Origin: Apostichopus japonicus
Lineage: Eukaryota > Echinodermata > Holothuroidea > Aspidochirotida > Stichopodidae
Direction: 5' to 3'
DNA: 64,000 nucleotides
Assembly (NCBI RefSeq): GCF_037975245.1
Contig: NC_092575.1
Coordinates: 18,623,841 to 18,687,840 of the forward strand
Shown here: positions 1-10,879 of the stretch, one piece after another
Position numbering within the stretch: the first letter of the stretch is position 1
Layout: each line of letters starts with the position of its first letter
Notes under the pieces: generated by a model
What the model was told of the DNA's origin: nothing
Database searches by the model: none
What the model saw: only the letters and a program-made list of their open reading frames with translations
Translations under genes and position numbers: made by a program

Positions 1-523
1 CCCTAGGGTACTAATAATTATTAAAATACCAGAGTGAATTGCCGTGCATGACACTGGCAGTACAGTTTGCAGGCCTAAGTAAGGCTAACACAGTTACATT
101 CCTAAAATACAGTTACGCCTAGTAGTAGTAGGCTAGTACTAGTAGTAACTACAGTAGTTAATACTATGCCTACTACTAGTTATAGGTAGGCTATATCGAA
201 ATTCGGACTTCTCCATCACTTCCAAAGCGCCCGAATCGACCGCTCGCCATTTCTCTATTTCTATGCTCCTTCACCTTGACTATACACGCTTGAAGCACTG
301 ATCTGTACAGATCAGTGGCTTGAAGTCGGGCTGGAAGTCGCCATTCTTCTCGTATACGTTTTGCACTTTGTTTACATCTATGGGCGCAGACATCTTGATT
401 TGGGGTGCTTGGCAGCGATTGGCTGCAACCCCAAACCTTCTTTAAGATCTATTTTGATTGGTGCTAACATACTGTGACACCGTCACCCTCTTGTACTATT
501 AACTTTGGTCAATCGCAATCGTG
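1..523. other. Unique left flank
   Basis: It is not repeated elsewhere in the window and does not match the sequence left of U3. It has CTA/CTAGTAGTA-rich sequence at 115-190 and the candidate exon at 280-393. Nothing else could be assigned. Confidence 0.5.
280..393 (-). CDS. Possible first coding exon of an unidentified gene
   Basis: On the minus strand an ATG at 393-391 opens a 37-codon frame starting MSAPIDVNKVQNVYEKNGDF and ending at a TAG at 280-282. Potential donors GTGTAT/GTATAG sit just before that stop, and a CCAAT-like motif lies about 30 bp upstream of the ATG. The composition is more protein-like than the surrounding sequence. I do not recognise the family. Any further exons would be off the window's left edge. 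Confidence 0.25.
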   Translation of the reverse strand: MSAPIDVNKVQNVYEKNGDFQPDFKPLICTDQCFKRV

Positions 524-950
524 TATGGCAAGCCATATGGGACAAACACTGCATAATATATCCGCGTATTAATTGGAATTTATACCCGTATTAATTGGAA
601 TATATACGCGTATATATTATGAGCCAATCATATGGCTTAAATATATCCGCGTATTAATTCGAATATATCCACGTATTAATTCGAATATATACACGTATTA
701 ATTCGAATATAAACGTATTAAATAAAATACATATGGAGATTAAATCCAATATATGCACGGATTAATTAGAATATACACGAAAAAACATTTCCGCTCTTGC
801 TGTGTACATATACCAACGATAAATGTTTTGGCGGGCTCGCGAGATCGCTTCAAAAAGCGAAACTTTACACATGAACAACACATGTATATTCGAATTAATA
901 CGCGGATATATTCGAATTAATACGCGGATATATTATGCGGTGTTTGTCCC
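524..950. mobile_element. TIR element with internal AATTCGAATATAT repeats
   Basis: The left end (TATGGCAAGCCATATGGGAC, then AAACACTGCATAATATATCC) is inverted at the right end (GGATATATTATGCGGTGTTT). The middle holds several ~22-bp copies of GTATTAATTCGAATATA. The right copy lacks the final ATGGCTTGCCAT and abuts the start of U1. It is probably a non-autonomous DNA transposon. Confidence 0.7.
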
Positions 951-980
951 ACAATAAGTTAGCATGATTTAAAATGCTAA

Positions 981-2192
981 AAGTTATTAAAGTAATTTTT
1001 AAATTTTCCACCACCTAGAAGGGATAAATTCAAAGAAGGAATATCTGTTCGGGTTGACAGCAAAATATTATGTGATGGATGATACGACAGTTGTTACCAA
1101 CCCCCCCCCCCTCCCCACACACACACACACACTCATGCAACTTGCTCAAGTCACCGATTGTTTACGATGAACATAAAATCCCACCATTTGCATATATGTA
1201 ATCCTTAACTCACTCCACTTACATTGCTGTAATTAACTTAACCAATTTCGGACGTTAAATACGTGAAAAATGGGAAGAAAAGTGACATATTTCATTCGTT
1301 GACAGCAAAAGTTCTTGCAGGCTGATGTGGAGGCACATGCGTGAACTTGAGTGAAGTTACTATGGAGGGGTAGCCTACAATTAGAGTTTTATTTTGCATA
1401 CAAATGACATATCTCGACGTGCCGTCACCATTGCACATACATTCATGACAACCTCATGGGATCAAATTGAATTAATTAATAACTTAGTAACTTTTCATTC
1501 ATTGTGTGCAAAATGTAGCTTTGGTGTAGGCCCGAGGACTAACAGGCTGAGGTCTAACAGTTCGTTCAGATATAGTATCCAATTGGAAGTTTGGGTATCA
1601 AAACGAGGACACCAATTGAAATTGAGATCATTTTCAGCAAATTTGAACCAAAATACTACAATATATAACCGATCCAAAAATGTAAACATTTCGGAATTTC
1701 GATACCGGAATCTTTCAGATAATAGTGCGGAACAAATGTTTATTTTGATACCGTATTTTGCATATCTAAAACGAAAAGAAAGAAAGAAAGGAATTACTAG
1801 TTGAAATTTAATCAAACCGTAGAAACACTCTCAACCCCATGTGCGAATCTGAACGTAGTGGATCAAAGTGAGGGCGTAAGAACTATAACCTTATAATATT
1901 AGTAATATATTAGCGTGCTGGTTAATCCGGCCAACGTCGTGTCTTACTTAGTAATACTCGGTATTAGGCTTTGTAAATTGCCAATCAAACGTAAGAAAAA
2001 CATTATGTGGTCCTTTTTCCTTCTTCTTTTGAAAGAAAAGTCACGAAAGAAAGAGCTGATTGGCACTAAAACCACTCTTATGCCAGCTCCTCAGTCCCCT
2101 AATTACGTCATCAAGACTGTGACCGTGTGATTATGGCGATGTTATGTGAAATGTGTATCACGAGTCCAGGGGAAAGGGAATATATATATTTA
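981..2192. other. Non-coding start of U1
   Basis: It holds a C-run followed by a (CA)n tract at 1101-1133 and sequence repeated in all four units. The open frames at 1394-1804 and the opposite strand recur in the other units but are broken by indels, so I do not call a gene. The equivalents in the other units are U2 14593-15663, U3 37352-38490 and U4 54296-54679 plus 57758-58509. Confidence 0.5.
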
Positions 2193-2215
2193 TGATCTTA
2201 GCCAAAAGGCCGAGA
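2193..2215 (-). ncRNA. U2 snRNA 5'-end fragment (U1 unit)
   Basis: The minus strand reads TCTCGGCCTTTTGGCTAAGA followed by TCA. From established knowledge of U2 snRNA this matches nt ~7-29 of its conserved 5' end. Only these 23 nt match. The flanks (GGCCAG before, TAAATATAT after) do not, so it is a fragment or retro-derived piece and not a gene. Confidence 0.5.
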
Positions 2216-2240
2216 CTGGCCGGGTTACCTTACTTTCAGT

Positions 2241-2599
2241 CATAGGCGTAGGAGCCTTATTTGATTTGGGGGCTGTAACGACTTGCCAAATATAACCAAA
2301 TTTGCGGGCCCTCCACGCGCGTTAAACATGTTAATGTGCATATCAGTTTTTACATCGCATGCCAATAACATACAATCATTTGCCGTATTATTACCCTTTC
2401 ATATTGTTATAATTATTGGGGAAGTCGTTACAATAATAATGATAATAATAAAATTAGTTTAACCATTGAAAAACACATTGCAAATTATATTTCTTTCAGT
2501 AGGTGCCCGAAAAATTCTCAGCATATTGCCCGAATTTTCACAAAAAAATTTGGTTGGGGGCTGCAGCCCCCCAGCCGCCCCCCGCCTCCTACGCCTATG
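2241..2599. mobile_element. hAT-type MITE, TIR CATAGGCGTAGGAG (U1)
   Basis: The ends CATAGGCGTAGGAGCC and GCCTCCTACGCCTATG are inverted. The 8-bp TSD CTTTCAGT sits at 2233-2240 and 2600-2607. The right end has a G-run/C-run pair (GGGGGCTGCAGCCCCCC). Unit U2 has the uninterrupted site near 15704. Confidence 0.85.
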
Positions 2600-2607
2600 C
2601 TTTCAGT

Positions 2608-4379
2608 TAAACCAGGGGACACATTAATGTTATATCCAACGGTAGAATTGTTTTAACTTCAAATTCTTTGATATGATGGTAGTTGCAAATGCCGGTTGGA
2701 AGTGGCGTCGCCAAACATTTCAATCTTGGGGAGCACAGCACTTAATTAGGGGGGGGGGGGGGGGGCAGAATGTTTATTTGTGAATGCCGTCCTGGGGAGG
2801 GATCTAAGGGGAGGGGTGTCCCCCTTTTAATTGAGGTGCCTTAGATGCAATCTGGTGCTATATTTTGCAACTTGAAGTAAGTTTATGTTCAAGAATTTCG
2901 GGCTTAGTCTGTCCGATATTTATGTATTTAATTGAAGCAGATAAAGTTTTTGTTTGAGTAATTTTTTTAACACTACAAATCGGATCTGGTGAGGGGGGGG
3001 GGGGGGGCACATGGGGGAGCACGATATTTTGAGGGAGGGCACGTGCCCCGTACGCAAGATCTTTTTTTTTAATGGCGTGGTGCGTTTGATGAAGGTGTTT
3101 ATATAGCACATCGTCCTTGGCGGTATGGTTGTATTTTGTAAGGGGTGCTTGGACGCAAATTGGTACTATACGTAATTTCTTCGTTAAAACTACTTTTGTC
3201 AGTGAGTTATGTAGATATCCCTCCATATCTCTATCGAAGTTAATTTTTATAACTGAAAGGGCATGGTTTAAAAATAAATTCTCGTAATTGTTCAAACGAA
3301 TTAATGAACGATTAACATATATTTTGCAATAAAACATTAAGCGAGTTGAGGCTACAGAGAGAAATAGGGAGGGTGTGTGTGGGGGGGGGGGGGGTGAAGG
3401 TCATGTCTGAGGACACAAACTCTCAAAACAACGAGAAAAAAAGGAACGAAACTTGTCTACACAGATGTGAGTACTTTACAGAAATTGAGATATATTGTAA
3501 TTTCTTTTTAAAATATTCTAAATATAATTCTCCGTGTTATAGTTGACACATTTATGAATGTAATATGGTTATACATGCATAATGATGTTTATGCAGCGAG
3601 AGGACGAAGACATTCTTTATATAATGGTTACTAAAAGTAGGAACTTGAGAGGTTGTCTTCAACAAATGTATCATATGGAATATAATTTACCCACTAAACT
3701 AGAAACTGACATTCTTTCGGAATGTAGGAAAATTGTTTGGTTTGCTGCAAATGTCAATATAAACAAAGTTTTCAGATTAAAGAACGCTTCCAAATTTATA
3801 TCTTAACTAAAAATGTAAAACAGAATGTTATCAAACATTTAGTGACGTCACAGATGGCATATAAAGGCACACGTGTATGTTATATACACAGGCATCAGGA
3901 ATGTAATTCCTTACTTTAAGCCACCAAAAAGGCACAAGAAACGATGAAGTTAAGCGTAAACTTATGAAACACTTGAAAATGAAGCAAACTATGCAATGAA
4001 ATTATATATCATTAATACATTAGATTACATTACGTTTGTGCTACAATTGTCTGCATTGGCTTCTACCTTTAAATCACATATTCGCTACAGTTAGGGACAC
4101 ACATGTTTGACGAAAGGAATCGAAGGGGTGGTGGGGGGATACAGTCCGGGCCGGCCCGGGTCAATTATAGGGAGTCTGGAAGGAAGGAAAATGTATTCTC
4201 CTTCTCATAAACATAGGACGAATTGATTAAAAATTGGGAGATTTCAAAAAACGGGCTCAGTGACATAAATTATTGTCCCCGTAGTCCGCCGTCTGGCTCT
4301 CGAAAACCCTGGCGGAGGTCAGAGTTCATTGAAACCTCGCGAAACTCTACTACTACAATTGAGCGTATTTAACTATCCG
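2608..4379. other. Non-coding region downstream of GSTT-A copy 1
   Basis: It contains G-runs (2750-2765, 2994-3007, 3380-3393) and AT-rich sequence, repeated in U2 (15708-17466), U3 (38906-40671) and in part U4 (58927-60039, missing ~630 bp). The short open frames here differ between units by indels. No gene is supported. Confidence 0.5.
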
Positions 4380-4385
4380 TTTATT
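4380..4385 (-). promoter_or_regulatory. Poly(A) signal AATAAA, GSTT-A copy 1
   Basis: The minus strand reads AATAAA about 110 bp past the stop codon. The same site is conserved in copies 2 and 3. Confidence 0.6.
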
Positions 4386-4494
4386 ACGTAACTAAAAATA
4401 TAAGTCATATATTTGTCTACATTTCTAAAATTTGGCAATAAGAAATACGCCAGATTTGCCGAACTACTATCTGTCTGTTACTGATGGTCTATGG

Positions 4495-7400
4495 TTACTT
4501 CTCCTGAATTACTTTGCGTTCAATAGAAGACGAAGGCTCAGAGCTGGCCATAAAATTTCTTCGGACCTCATAGAATTGTTTGTAGACCTCATCGAACTCT
4601 GGATTCAGACTTTCCTTGACGCGTTCGACCCAGGCTGCCAGTTTGGGGTGGTTTTTGGTGGTATCCCGACCGGATAGTGTTGGTTGTATGACCTATTTTT
4701 GAATAATATATATATATATATGTATATGCATAAGTGTTGAAAGAAAGAAGAAATGTGTGGAAGATATTCGGTCCGGTGTTTATACAAACAGAGAGAAATA
4801 TATTGTGGATTATCAATGGAGAAGTAAATAAATCAAATTTCGAGAGTCTATGCTTAGTGTAGACCAGGGTGTCCCTAACTTTATCCCCCAACGAACCCCT
4901 GTGGATGTCCGAGTTGTCCACGAACCCCCAACTTTTCGAAACACGGTCTGAGTCATTATACTATAATACGCATAACAGTGCTTCGTAAAAGATAAAGTAT
5001 CATGTTCATGTACCCGTTAGGGAACCCCTGGTGTAGACAGTCCTATACCATGAGTTGAGGTGAGGTGAATAGGGTGGACGGACATGCACTGACGGGATAC
5101 CTGTCACCACCGTCGTTCATCCCCCCACCCCACCCCCCCCCCCCCATTGTCATCAAGTAGATTTAATCCTTTGTTTATTATGTAAATAATGACACGAATT
5201 CTCAATTTTCTATTACCCTTCTAAAAAAAAACTAAATTTTACAGAAAAACAAACAGAGATCAGGCCTTATAACTTTATTATTTCTTCCTTCTTTTTTTAA
5301 ATATTTTTACCTCGGCAAGGGCTAGGATATCAGCAATGGATATTTCGTCACCACATAGGAACTTTTGATCCTTTAGGAAGGTATCCTGGAGTTGGCTTGC
5401 TACGTATTCCATCTGCTTCACGTTTTCTTTGGCATCTTCTTCTGACGAAGGCTTACAATATGAGCGCATTTTTGAAAGACACTGCAAAATGGTACAAACA
5501 ACAAAGAACAAAGTTACCGGAGAAGACCTCATAATCTTAAGTAAAAATGCGCAGCAATGTTGTTTGTATGTAGTTTTCCTTTAATACACCTATCTATAAA
5601 TGATGGGGCCTACCTATATGCACATTAACCTTTCAACTTGTGGGAGTCGGCGGGTACATGACACGTTGGTAATAAGGAAATGCGAGGGCGAAGAAGGGAG
5701 GGGGGCGTACGACCAGTGGGGGACTGGGCCATAAATTGCTTTCGATTCACTGAGTGATCCAACCGCCGGCTCTGAAACAAGCATCGGATTTGGCGCAACG
5801 ATGGAATCGGCGCATTTGGAGCAAAGAGGAAATTTGCACCTTCGGGGCTTCGGACCAAATGACGCACAGGTTCCGAGCAGGGTCGGCCAATCCGCCACTG
5901 ATTAGAGCATGTCCAGGTAACGGGAAAGGGTAAATCTTTTCATATTATAATATGAACGATGATTAAAACCTAGCAGAGTTGAAAACCACATTCAATTTAA
6001 AAATAACCGAAACGGAACTATATATATATATATCTACCTCATCTTGAAAAACTTTGCCAAACAGTTGTCTGGTGCTTCCATCGTGGTACGAAAGATATTC
6101 GTTTACTCTTGATCGCTTTCTCAAATCTTTGGGGTACCAATGATCATCGATCTCCTTTGAAAATTTCTCAATCACATAGTAAAGGATAGCCCAACTGATG
6201 GAGGGGGAGAAAGGGGCAAAATTATATGAAAAGGGACAATTATATAAAATATGGAAAATTGTAAGAAAAGACAAAATGGGAGCATAATAATAATCATGAC
6301 GACAAGCAAATACATGGTAGATGACTCACCTTTATAGACAAATAACTTTTTTAACTTTTTTGGGGGTTGAAATTTTAATTGCTTTTAAATGTGGAGAAAT
6401 TGTACAGATTATAAATACATGTATGCATTTGTGGACTGAGGTGTTTTGAGCAAGTTTAAATGTCAATTGAGGTCAGTTAACCACGTTCTTTAATTTCAAT
6501 CATAAAATGTATGTCTTCTTTCCGTCAGTATATAGTTCTTCAAAGCATAACTCAACCATGCGGCTTTATATATCGCAAGGTGTTGGGATAAAAACGAGTG
6601 AAAGTTTTTGTCATCCTTCGAGTTTGGTCATTTTGTGGGCCTGTTTGGAAAGAATCGTTTTTCGGCCACTTTTGTTTATTTTTTTCAAAGTATATTTTAT
6701 AACTGTACATAATACAAAGCTAGAATTAAACTCTTGGTGCATGGTTATATATAGTACATAGCCTTGCTCCCTCATTTTCTACCGAATTAAATTAGTTTGA
6801 TAGGCCCATCTCTCATTTTCAAGAAACGTATACTCCCTTAGCGACTTACATTGACTTACCCTTCAGTGAGAACAAAGTCGCCCTCTTTCAGGACCGGGAC
6901 GCAATGACGCGGATTAATTTTCAGAAACTCAGGAGAGTGTTGTTCATCTTTTGAGAAATTAGATTTGAACATAACACTTATTTAAACGTTGAAGTTTATT
7001 CCACTAGCGTTACCCTGTACACATATATAATTGTAAAAACATATGTTGCAAGGCTGGTCCGCCCATGTACGCAGATCCGGGTGGAGGATAGCGTGCACGC
7101 GTCCCCACCAACTTTTTCAGTAGTGGGGATATGATATACCGTGTCCCCACCAATTATGACTTGACCAAACGCTGCATTTCAAATTCCCCTGTATTGAACT
7201 TTGGCGCACCCCAGCATTGTGCAAATGACACGCAGCAGTTCTCATTTTATTAAATTTATGTACAGTTGTAAAATATTGGACGGAAATCGCATTTGCGGCA
7301 GTCTATAGGCCTAATTGTTTTCTGGGAGAGGACCCCATCGTACACAAAAAGTCTACTTGGTTTATTTGTCCCCTGATTTTTTTTTTTTCTGCAGACGCCC

Positions 7401-8330
7401 ATGTATTTCCCCAAACTAAATTTCTAAGCCATGAGATCTAAAATTTAAGGAGGTTTGAGAGCATCGTTGGGTCTGGGAAGTGTTATTTCCGGCGATCTGG
7501 GAGGTATATTTGCCAGCTATACGATACCCATATCAAACCATTACTGAGATAAAACTGATTCTCTAAAAAAAAATTAACTGACTAGCCTACATGCTTTAAT
7601 CTATTGTCAATATTACATTGAACCAAGGATTCCTGCTAAAACAACCCCCCCCCCACCAACGCAAAACGACCCCCCCCCAGGCTTCAGGCCACACACACAC
7701 ATACACACAACAATTAAAAACTTAAATAACAAATCAAAACAACATCAATTATAACAAAAAGAAAAAGGTAAACAGACTACCCGTGCTCTGTTGTATGCAT
7801 CAATGTATTAAGGCCATGATGTAGTAGTCCTTTATGATACGTAGCTTACCTATAAAACTCGTACTCATATATTGGAGCTAATGCAAAAATGACGTACTCG
7901 TGCTTTGAGCAGCCTTGTTCTCCAAATACTTTTATTCAATGCCCAGACTGGAGGGAAATTTAAACATGTATACGGCCTACAGTATTCCAATACCGTATAC
8001 TTATAGTGCTGTTGTACTCGTGCTGAACATACTAGCCTGCTATTTATATGCACACCTAACGATTGCTGAAGTGTGCGTGTATGACAATTATGAATTATCT
8101 ATAGACATGGGCATATGCGACCTATACCTGCTAGTCTATATGATAGACCTATATATGATAATATATACAATATACTATATATATTATATACCACATATTA
8201 TAGACTACCGTATCATACCTGAAGACAGATCTATAATATGCTCTTCCACCAGTAGCCCAGTTTTCTTTAGAAAGATCCTAACAGATCTCGATGGCATAGA
8301 TAACGGATAGTAGTAAAACTGTAGCGCCAT
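4495..8330 (-). CDS. GSTT: GSTT-A copy 1: theta-class glutathione S-transferase, complete, 5 exons (unit U1)
   Basis: Exons in coding order are 8219-8330, 6860-6947, 6038-6194, 5311-5481 and 4495-4692, giving 241 aa; theta GSTs are usually about 240 aa. All joints have GT/AG. Phases are 1, 2, 0 and 0. The N-terminus reads MALQFYYYPLSMPSRSV, and Ser11 aligns with the catalytic Ser of theta GSTs that activates glutathione. Exon 2 carries the thioredoxin-fold cis-Pro segment HCVPVLKEGDF, followed by TEG at residues 65-67. Exon 3 (DDHWYPKDLRKRSRVNEYL) and exon 4 (FLKDQKFLCGDEISIADIL) form the helical C-terminal domain. Exon 5 contains HPKLAAWVERVKESL. The expected role is cytosolic glutathione conjugation. 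Oddities are Gly67 in place of the usual Ser, a C-terminus ending in VIQEK, and a poor exon 2 acceptor (CTCAAAAG where the other copies have CTCTACAG). Intron 1 is rearranged relative to the other units. Confidence 0.93.
4865..5030. mobile_element. hAT-type MITE in GSTT-A intron 4 (U1)
   Basis: The ends CAGGGTGTCCCTAAC and GTTAGGGAACCCCTG are inverted. The 8-bp TSD GTGTAGAC sits at 4857-4864 and 5031-5038. It is present at the same site in all four units, so it predates the duplication. Confidence 0.85.
5714..5900. mobile_element. MITE in GSTT-A intron 3 (U1), TIR CAGTGGCGGAYTGG
   Basis: The left end CAGTGGGGGACTGGGCC is inverted at the right end GGCCAATCCGCCACTG. I see no convincing TSD. 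The open frame through it (ADWPTLLGTCASFGPKP) is not a GSTT exon, because exons 3 and 4 already join in frame with no residues missing. Confidence 0.7.
7062..7520. other. U1-specific intron 1 replacement
   Basis: At GCTGGTCCGCC the U1 sequence departs from U2-U4 and rejoins at CTATACGATACCC. About 1.05 kb of intron is missing and ~460 bp of other repeat sequence is present, including GGAAGTGTTATTTCCGGCGA, which resembles the hAT element of U2 and U4. Confidence 0.6.
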
Positions 8331-9989
8331 GTTGAGTTGGATTCTTCCACCGTATTGAATGTTTATTGAGCTCTGGCGGAAATGCTTCGCACATCAAGCT
8401 TTACATACAGACACTAATATTATATCGAACACTTACGCTTCAACGCTCTAGCACACAACGAAGTGTAGGTCAATTAATTTTGAAAGCTGTATGATTCCAC
8501 ACTCTGTACTGTGTGTAAATAAATCTATTGTTCAAGTACGCACGGGTCAGAAACTTGAATCTGCTGTGTCATGCTTGTGTAATTTAGTTGCATGGGAGTC
8601 CATGAATTGGTAGCTATAGCTAAGCCATATATGGCTTCTTAAAAGCCGATTAGGTCTACACTATAATGTGTCTTTTTCTTTTCTTTTTTTGCTAGCCTGA
8701 AGAAAATCCGTTTGAATTTTTCTGAAAGTTTTGCTCTAAATTCTTACCTCTTCCAGCAACTTGTCTGCAGGCAAAACTTTAATAGCGAAAATAAATCCCT
8801 ACTTTGTATGGATGTTATGGGGAGTGGGGAGGGGAATTTGGGTGGGGAAGGGGTTATGATGAACTTAAGGATAAATCAGAATATGTTAGATGAACTGCGG
8901 CCCCCAAATTATCCCTTCCTCCAAACGCTAAGTGATTAACTGTCTGAAATATGTTCAATGGTTTGGCTCAAGGCAAGTTATTCAGTGGCACATTAATTAT
9001 AATCAGTTTTCTTGGGGGAGGGAGGGATGGGGTTGGGGGTGAAGTGAAGACAATTTAAGTTTGCAACATTTGTATATTAAATCTGTCGGCAATGTTTTCT
9101 CTCTGGTCCGCGTTGTAGGGCAACATGCTATAGCTAGATGCTGCTTTGTCATCTCCCGTGGCGGTACTAGAATAACTGCATGAATGGCACTCCAATGGTT
9201 AATTCACGGTCGGAGAGGCTTTAGCTTTGTTTTACTAGAGTCGATTGGGGACTATAGGAGGGGGGAAACATCATCATGGGGAACCTTCACCAGTCCCTCG
9301 TTGCCACCGACCACTAACGGTTTGTTCCAAGTCGAGCTATAACCCAAAACGTGACTAAAAGTATTATTCTCCTAAATGTTCACATCAAATCAGGCGGTGT
9401 TCAACAGTGATAGCAATCGTGTGTAAAGCACAAATTTCGGACTTTGAATTTTAAGTTTCAACGCTGCTGGCCGTTCTCGATATGCCGGATACAAAATGGT
9501 CACATATTGTCCTTCTTTGTTTGCAACCTAAAAAGCAATTACACTGATTGTCAAATTTGGTCATTGGCAAACATTGGAAATGCATTTTCAGTTGGTTAAC
9601 TGAGAAATGTAAAGTCTGGAAATTTGACACAAACTGTAAGATTGTTTACTCACGATTTAAGGACAGTGTAAATTAATTGTATTTACTTTTGCTTCAAATA
9701 TTGATTCATCCCAATGTCAATTTAACCGGACAACGTTAATTCGTGTAGGCAATCAATTATGCCCCCATCGATTAGCTCTCCGCCAAACAAAAAAAAACTT
9801 ACCGAAATAAAACTTCAAATTACGTACATCACGTACATTTGTTTGCTTCAAGTATAATTTACTTCCGGTACAAAACTTATTACCTTAATTTAAATGAACA
9901 CAGCATAAAATCAGAATGTAAAATGCATTGTGGTTTCGATGATGAAACATGAGCAGTTTTCATCATTAATCTGACGTAATGTATAGTGA
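8331..9989. other. Region upstream of GSTT-A copy 1
   Basis: It is the probable promoter-proximal region, conserved in U2 (21875-23840) and U3 (44905-46486 plus 48275-48560). It includes a T-rich tract and a G-rich stretch (8820-8855, 9013-9045). No gene is seen. Confidence 0.5.
8417..8427 (-). promoter_or_regulatory. TATA-like box upstream of GSTT-A copy 1
   Basis: The minus strand reads CGATATAATATT about 90 bp before the ATG. A matching ATATAAT lies at the same distance in copies 2 and 3. The transcription start is not known. Confidence 0.3.
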
Positions 9990-10079
9990 GGGTTTACAAT
10001 ATACATACTAGATCTTAGAAAACAGTGAAAAACAGTTTGATGTGACAAACAATAAATTCACAATGACACAGGCTGTCCT

Positions 10080-10800
10080 GAAATGACCATTGACCGCAAC
10101 AACAAACTTCTTTTACTAAATGTGATACATCAACATACTAAATATGACATCTGTCCTTGTTGAAATATTGTGTAAAACATGGTTTACACAATTTGACCCC
10201 TGGTGAACTCAAACGACCATTGACCTCCGCCCACAAATTAAGGTTTCTTGTACTCAGTGTGGTACAATTACATACCTAATATGCGATCTGTCCAAGCTTC
10301 CCATGCGATATTATGTTTTGGAAGGTGCGTGTGTACAGAAACAGGTAAGAGGGAAGTGAGGTAAGTGTTTGGCATTTTACTTCAAATGACCTTTGACCTC
10401 CACCAAAATCAATAGGCTGCTTTTACTCAATGTTATACACCTTCATACTAAGTATGAGATCCGCCCAAGCTTTCAATATTGAGGTATCATGTTTACATTG
10501 TATTCATATTTTGACCTCTGATGACCCCAAATGACTTTGACTTTCACCAAAAACAATAGGCTTTTTGTACTCAATGTGGTTCATATACATATTAAAAAAG
10601 AGATTTGCCCAAGCTTATCTTTTTGAGATATCGTGTTTACAAGATTTTCACAATTTGGTCCATGGTGACCTCCAATGACCTAGCTTTGAACTCCACAAAA
10701 AAAATATGCTTCTTGAACTCAATGTGGTACTTCTACATAGCAAATATAAAATTGGCGACCTTCCCTTCTTCAGATATCTTGTTTACAAATTGGGCATCAC
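10080..10800. repeat. Diverged ~140-bp tandem repeats with TGACCT motifs (U1)
   Basis: About five copies carry TTTGACC(T/C)C(T/C)GGTGA, then TACTCAATGTGGTAC, then a GATATC/GTTTACA segment. A perfect DR1 (TGACCTTTGACCT) is at 10387-10399. It ends in a (CA)n tract. The family may be related to the element at 54680-57757. Confidence 0.65.
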
Positions 10801-10879
10801 AAACGCACACACACACGCCATCATGTAAAGGTTACGATTATCAACGAAACCAAAAAGTCATTGTAGGAATTGAATGAAG

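Noticed and set aside
630-735. CRISPR-like short repeats (TATTAATTCGAATATA)
   Set aside because: No unique spacers of constant length. They are internal repeats of a eukaryotic TIR element.
1394-1804. Open frames on both strands in the first part of U1
   Set aside because: The same DNA is in all units but indels break the frames, codon use is not protein-like, and no domain is seen.
4432-4677. Plus-strand frame over GSTT-A exon 5 (also at 60154-60336)
   Set aside because: It is antisense to a real exon. The minus-strand frame matches theta GST.
5614-5898. Extra GSTT exon in intron 3 (ADWPTLLGTCASF frame, also in a 231-aa frame at 41880-42575)
   Set aside because: It lies in a TIR element. 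Exons 3 and 4 join in phase 0 with no missing residues against the theta GST fold.
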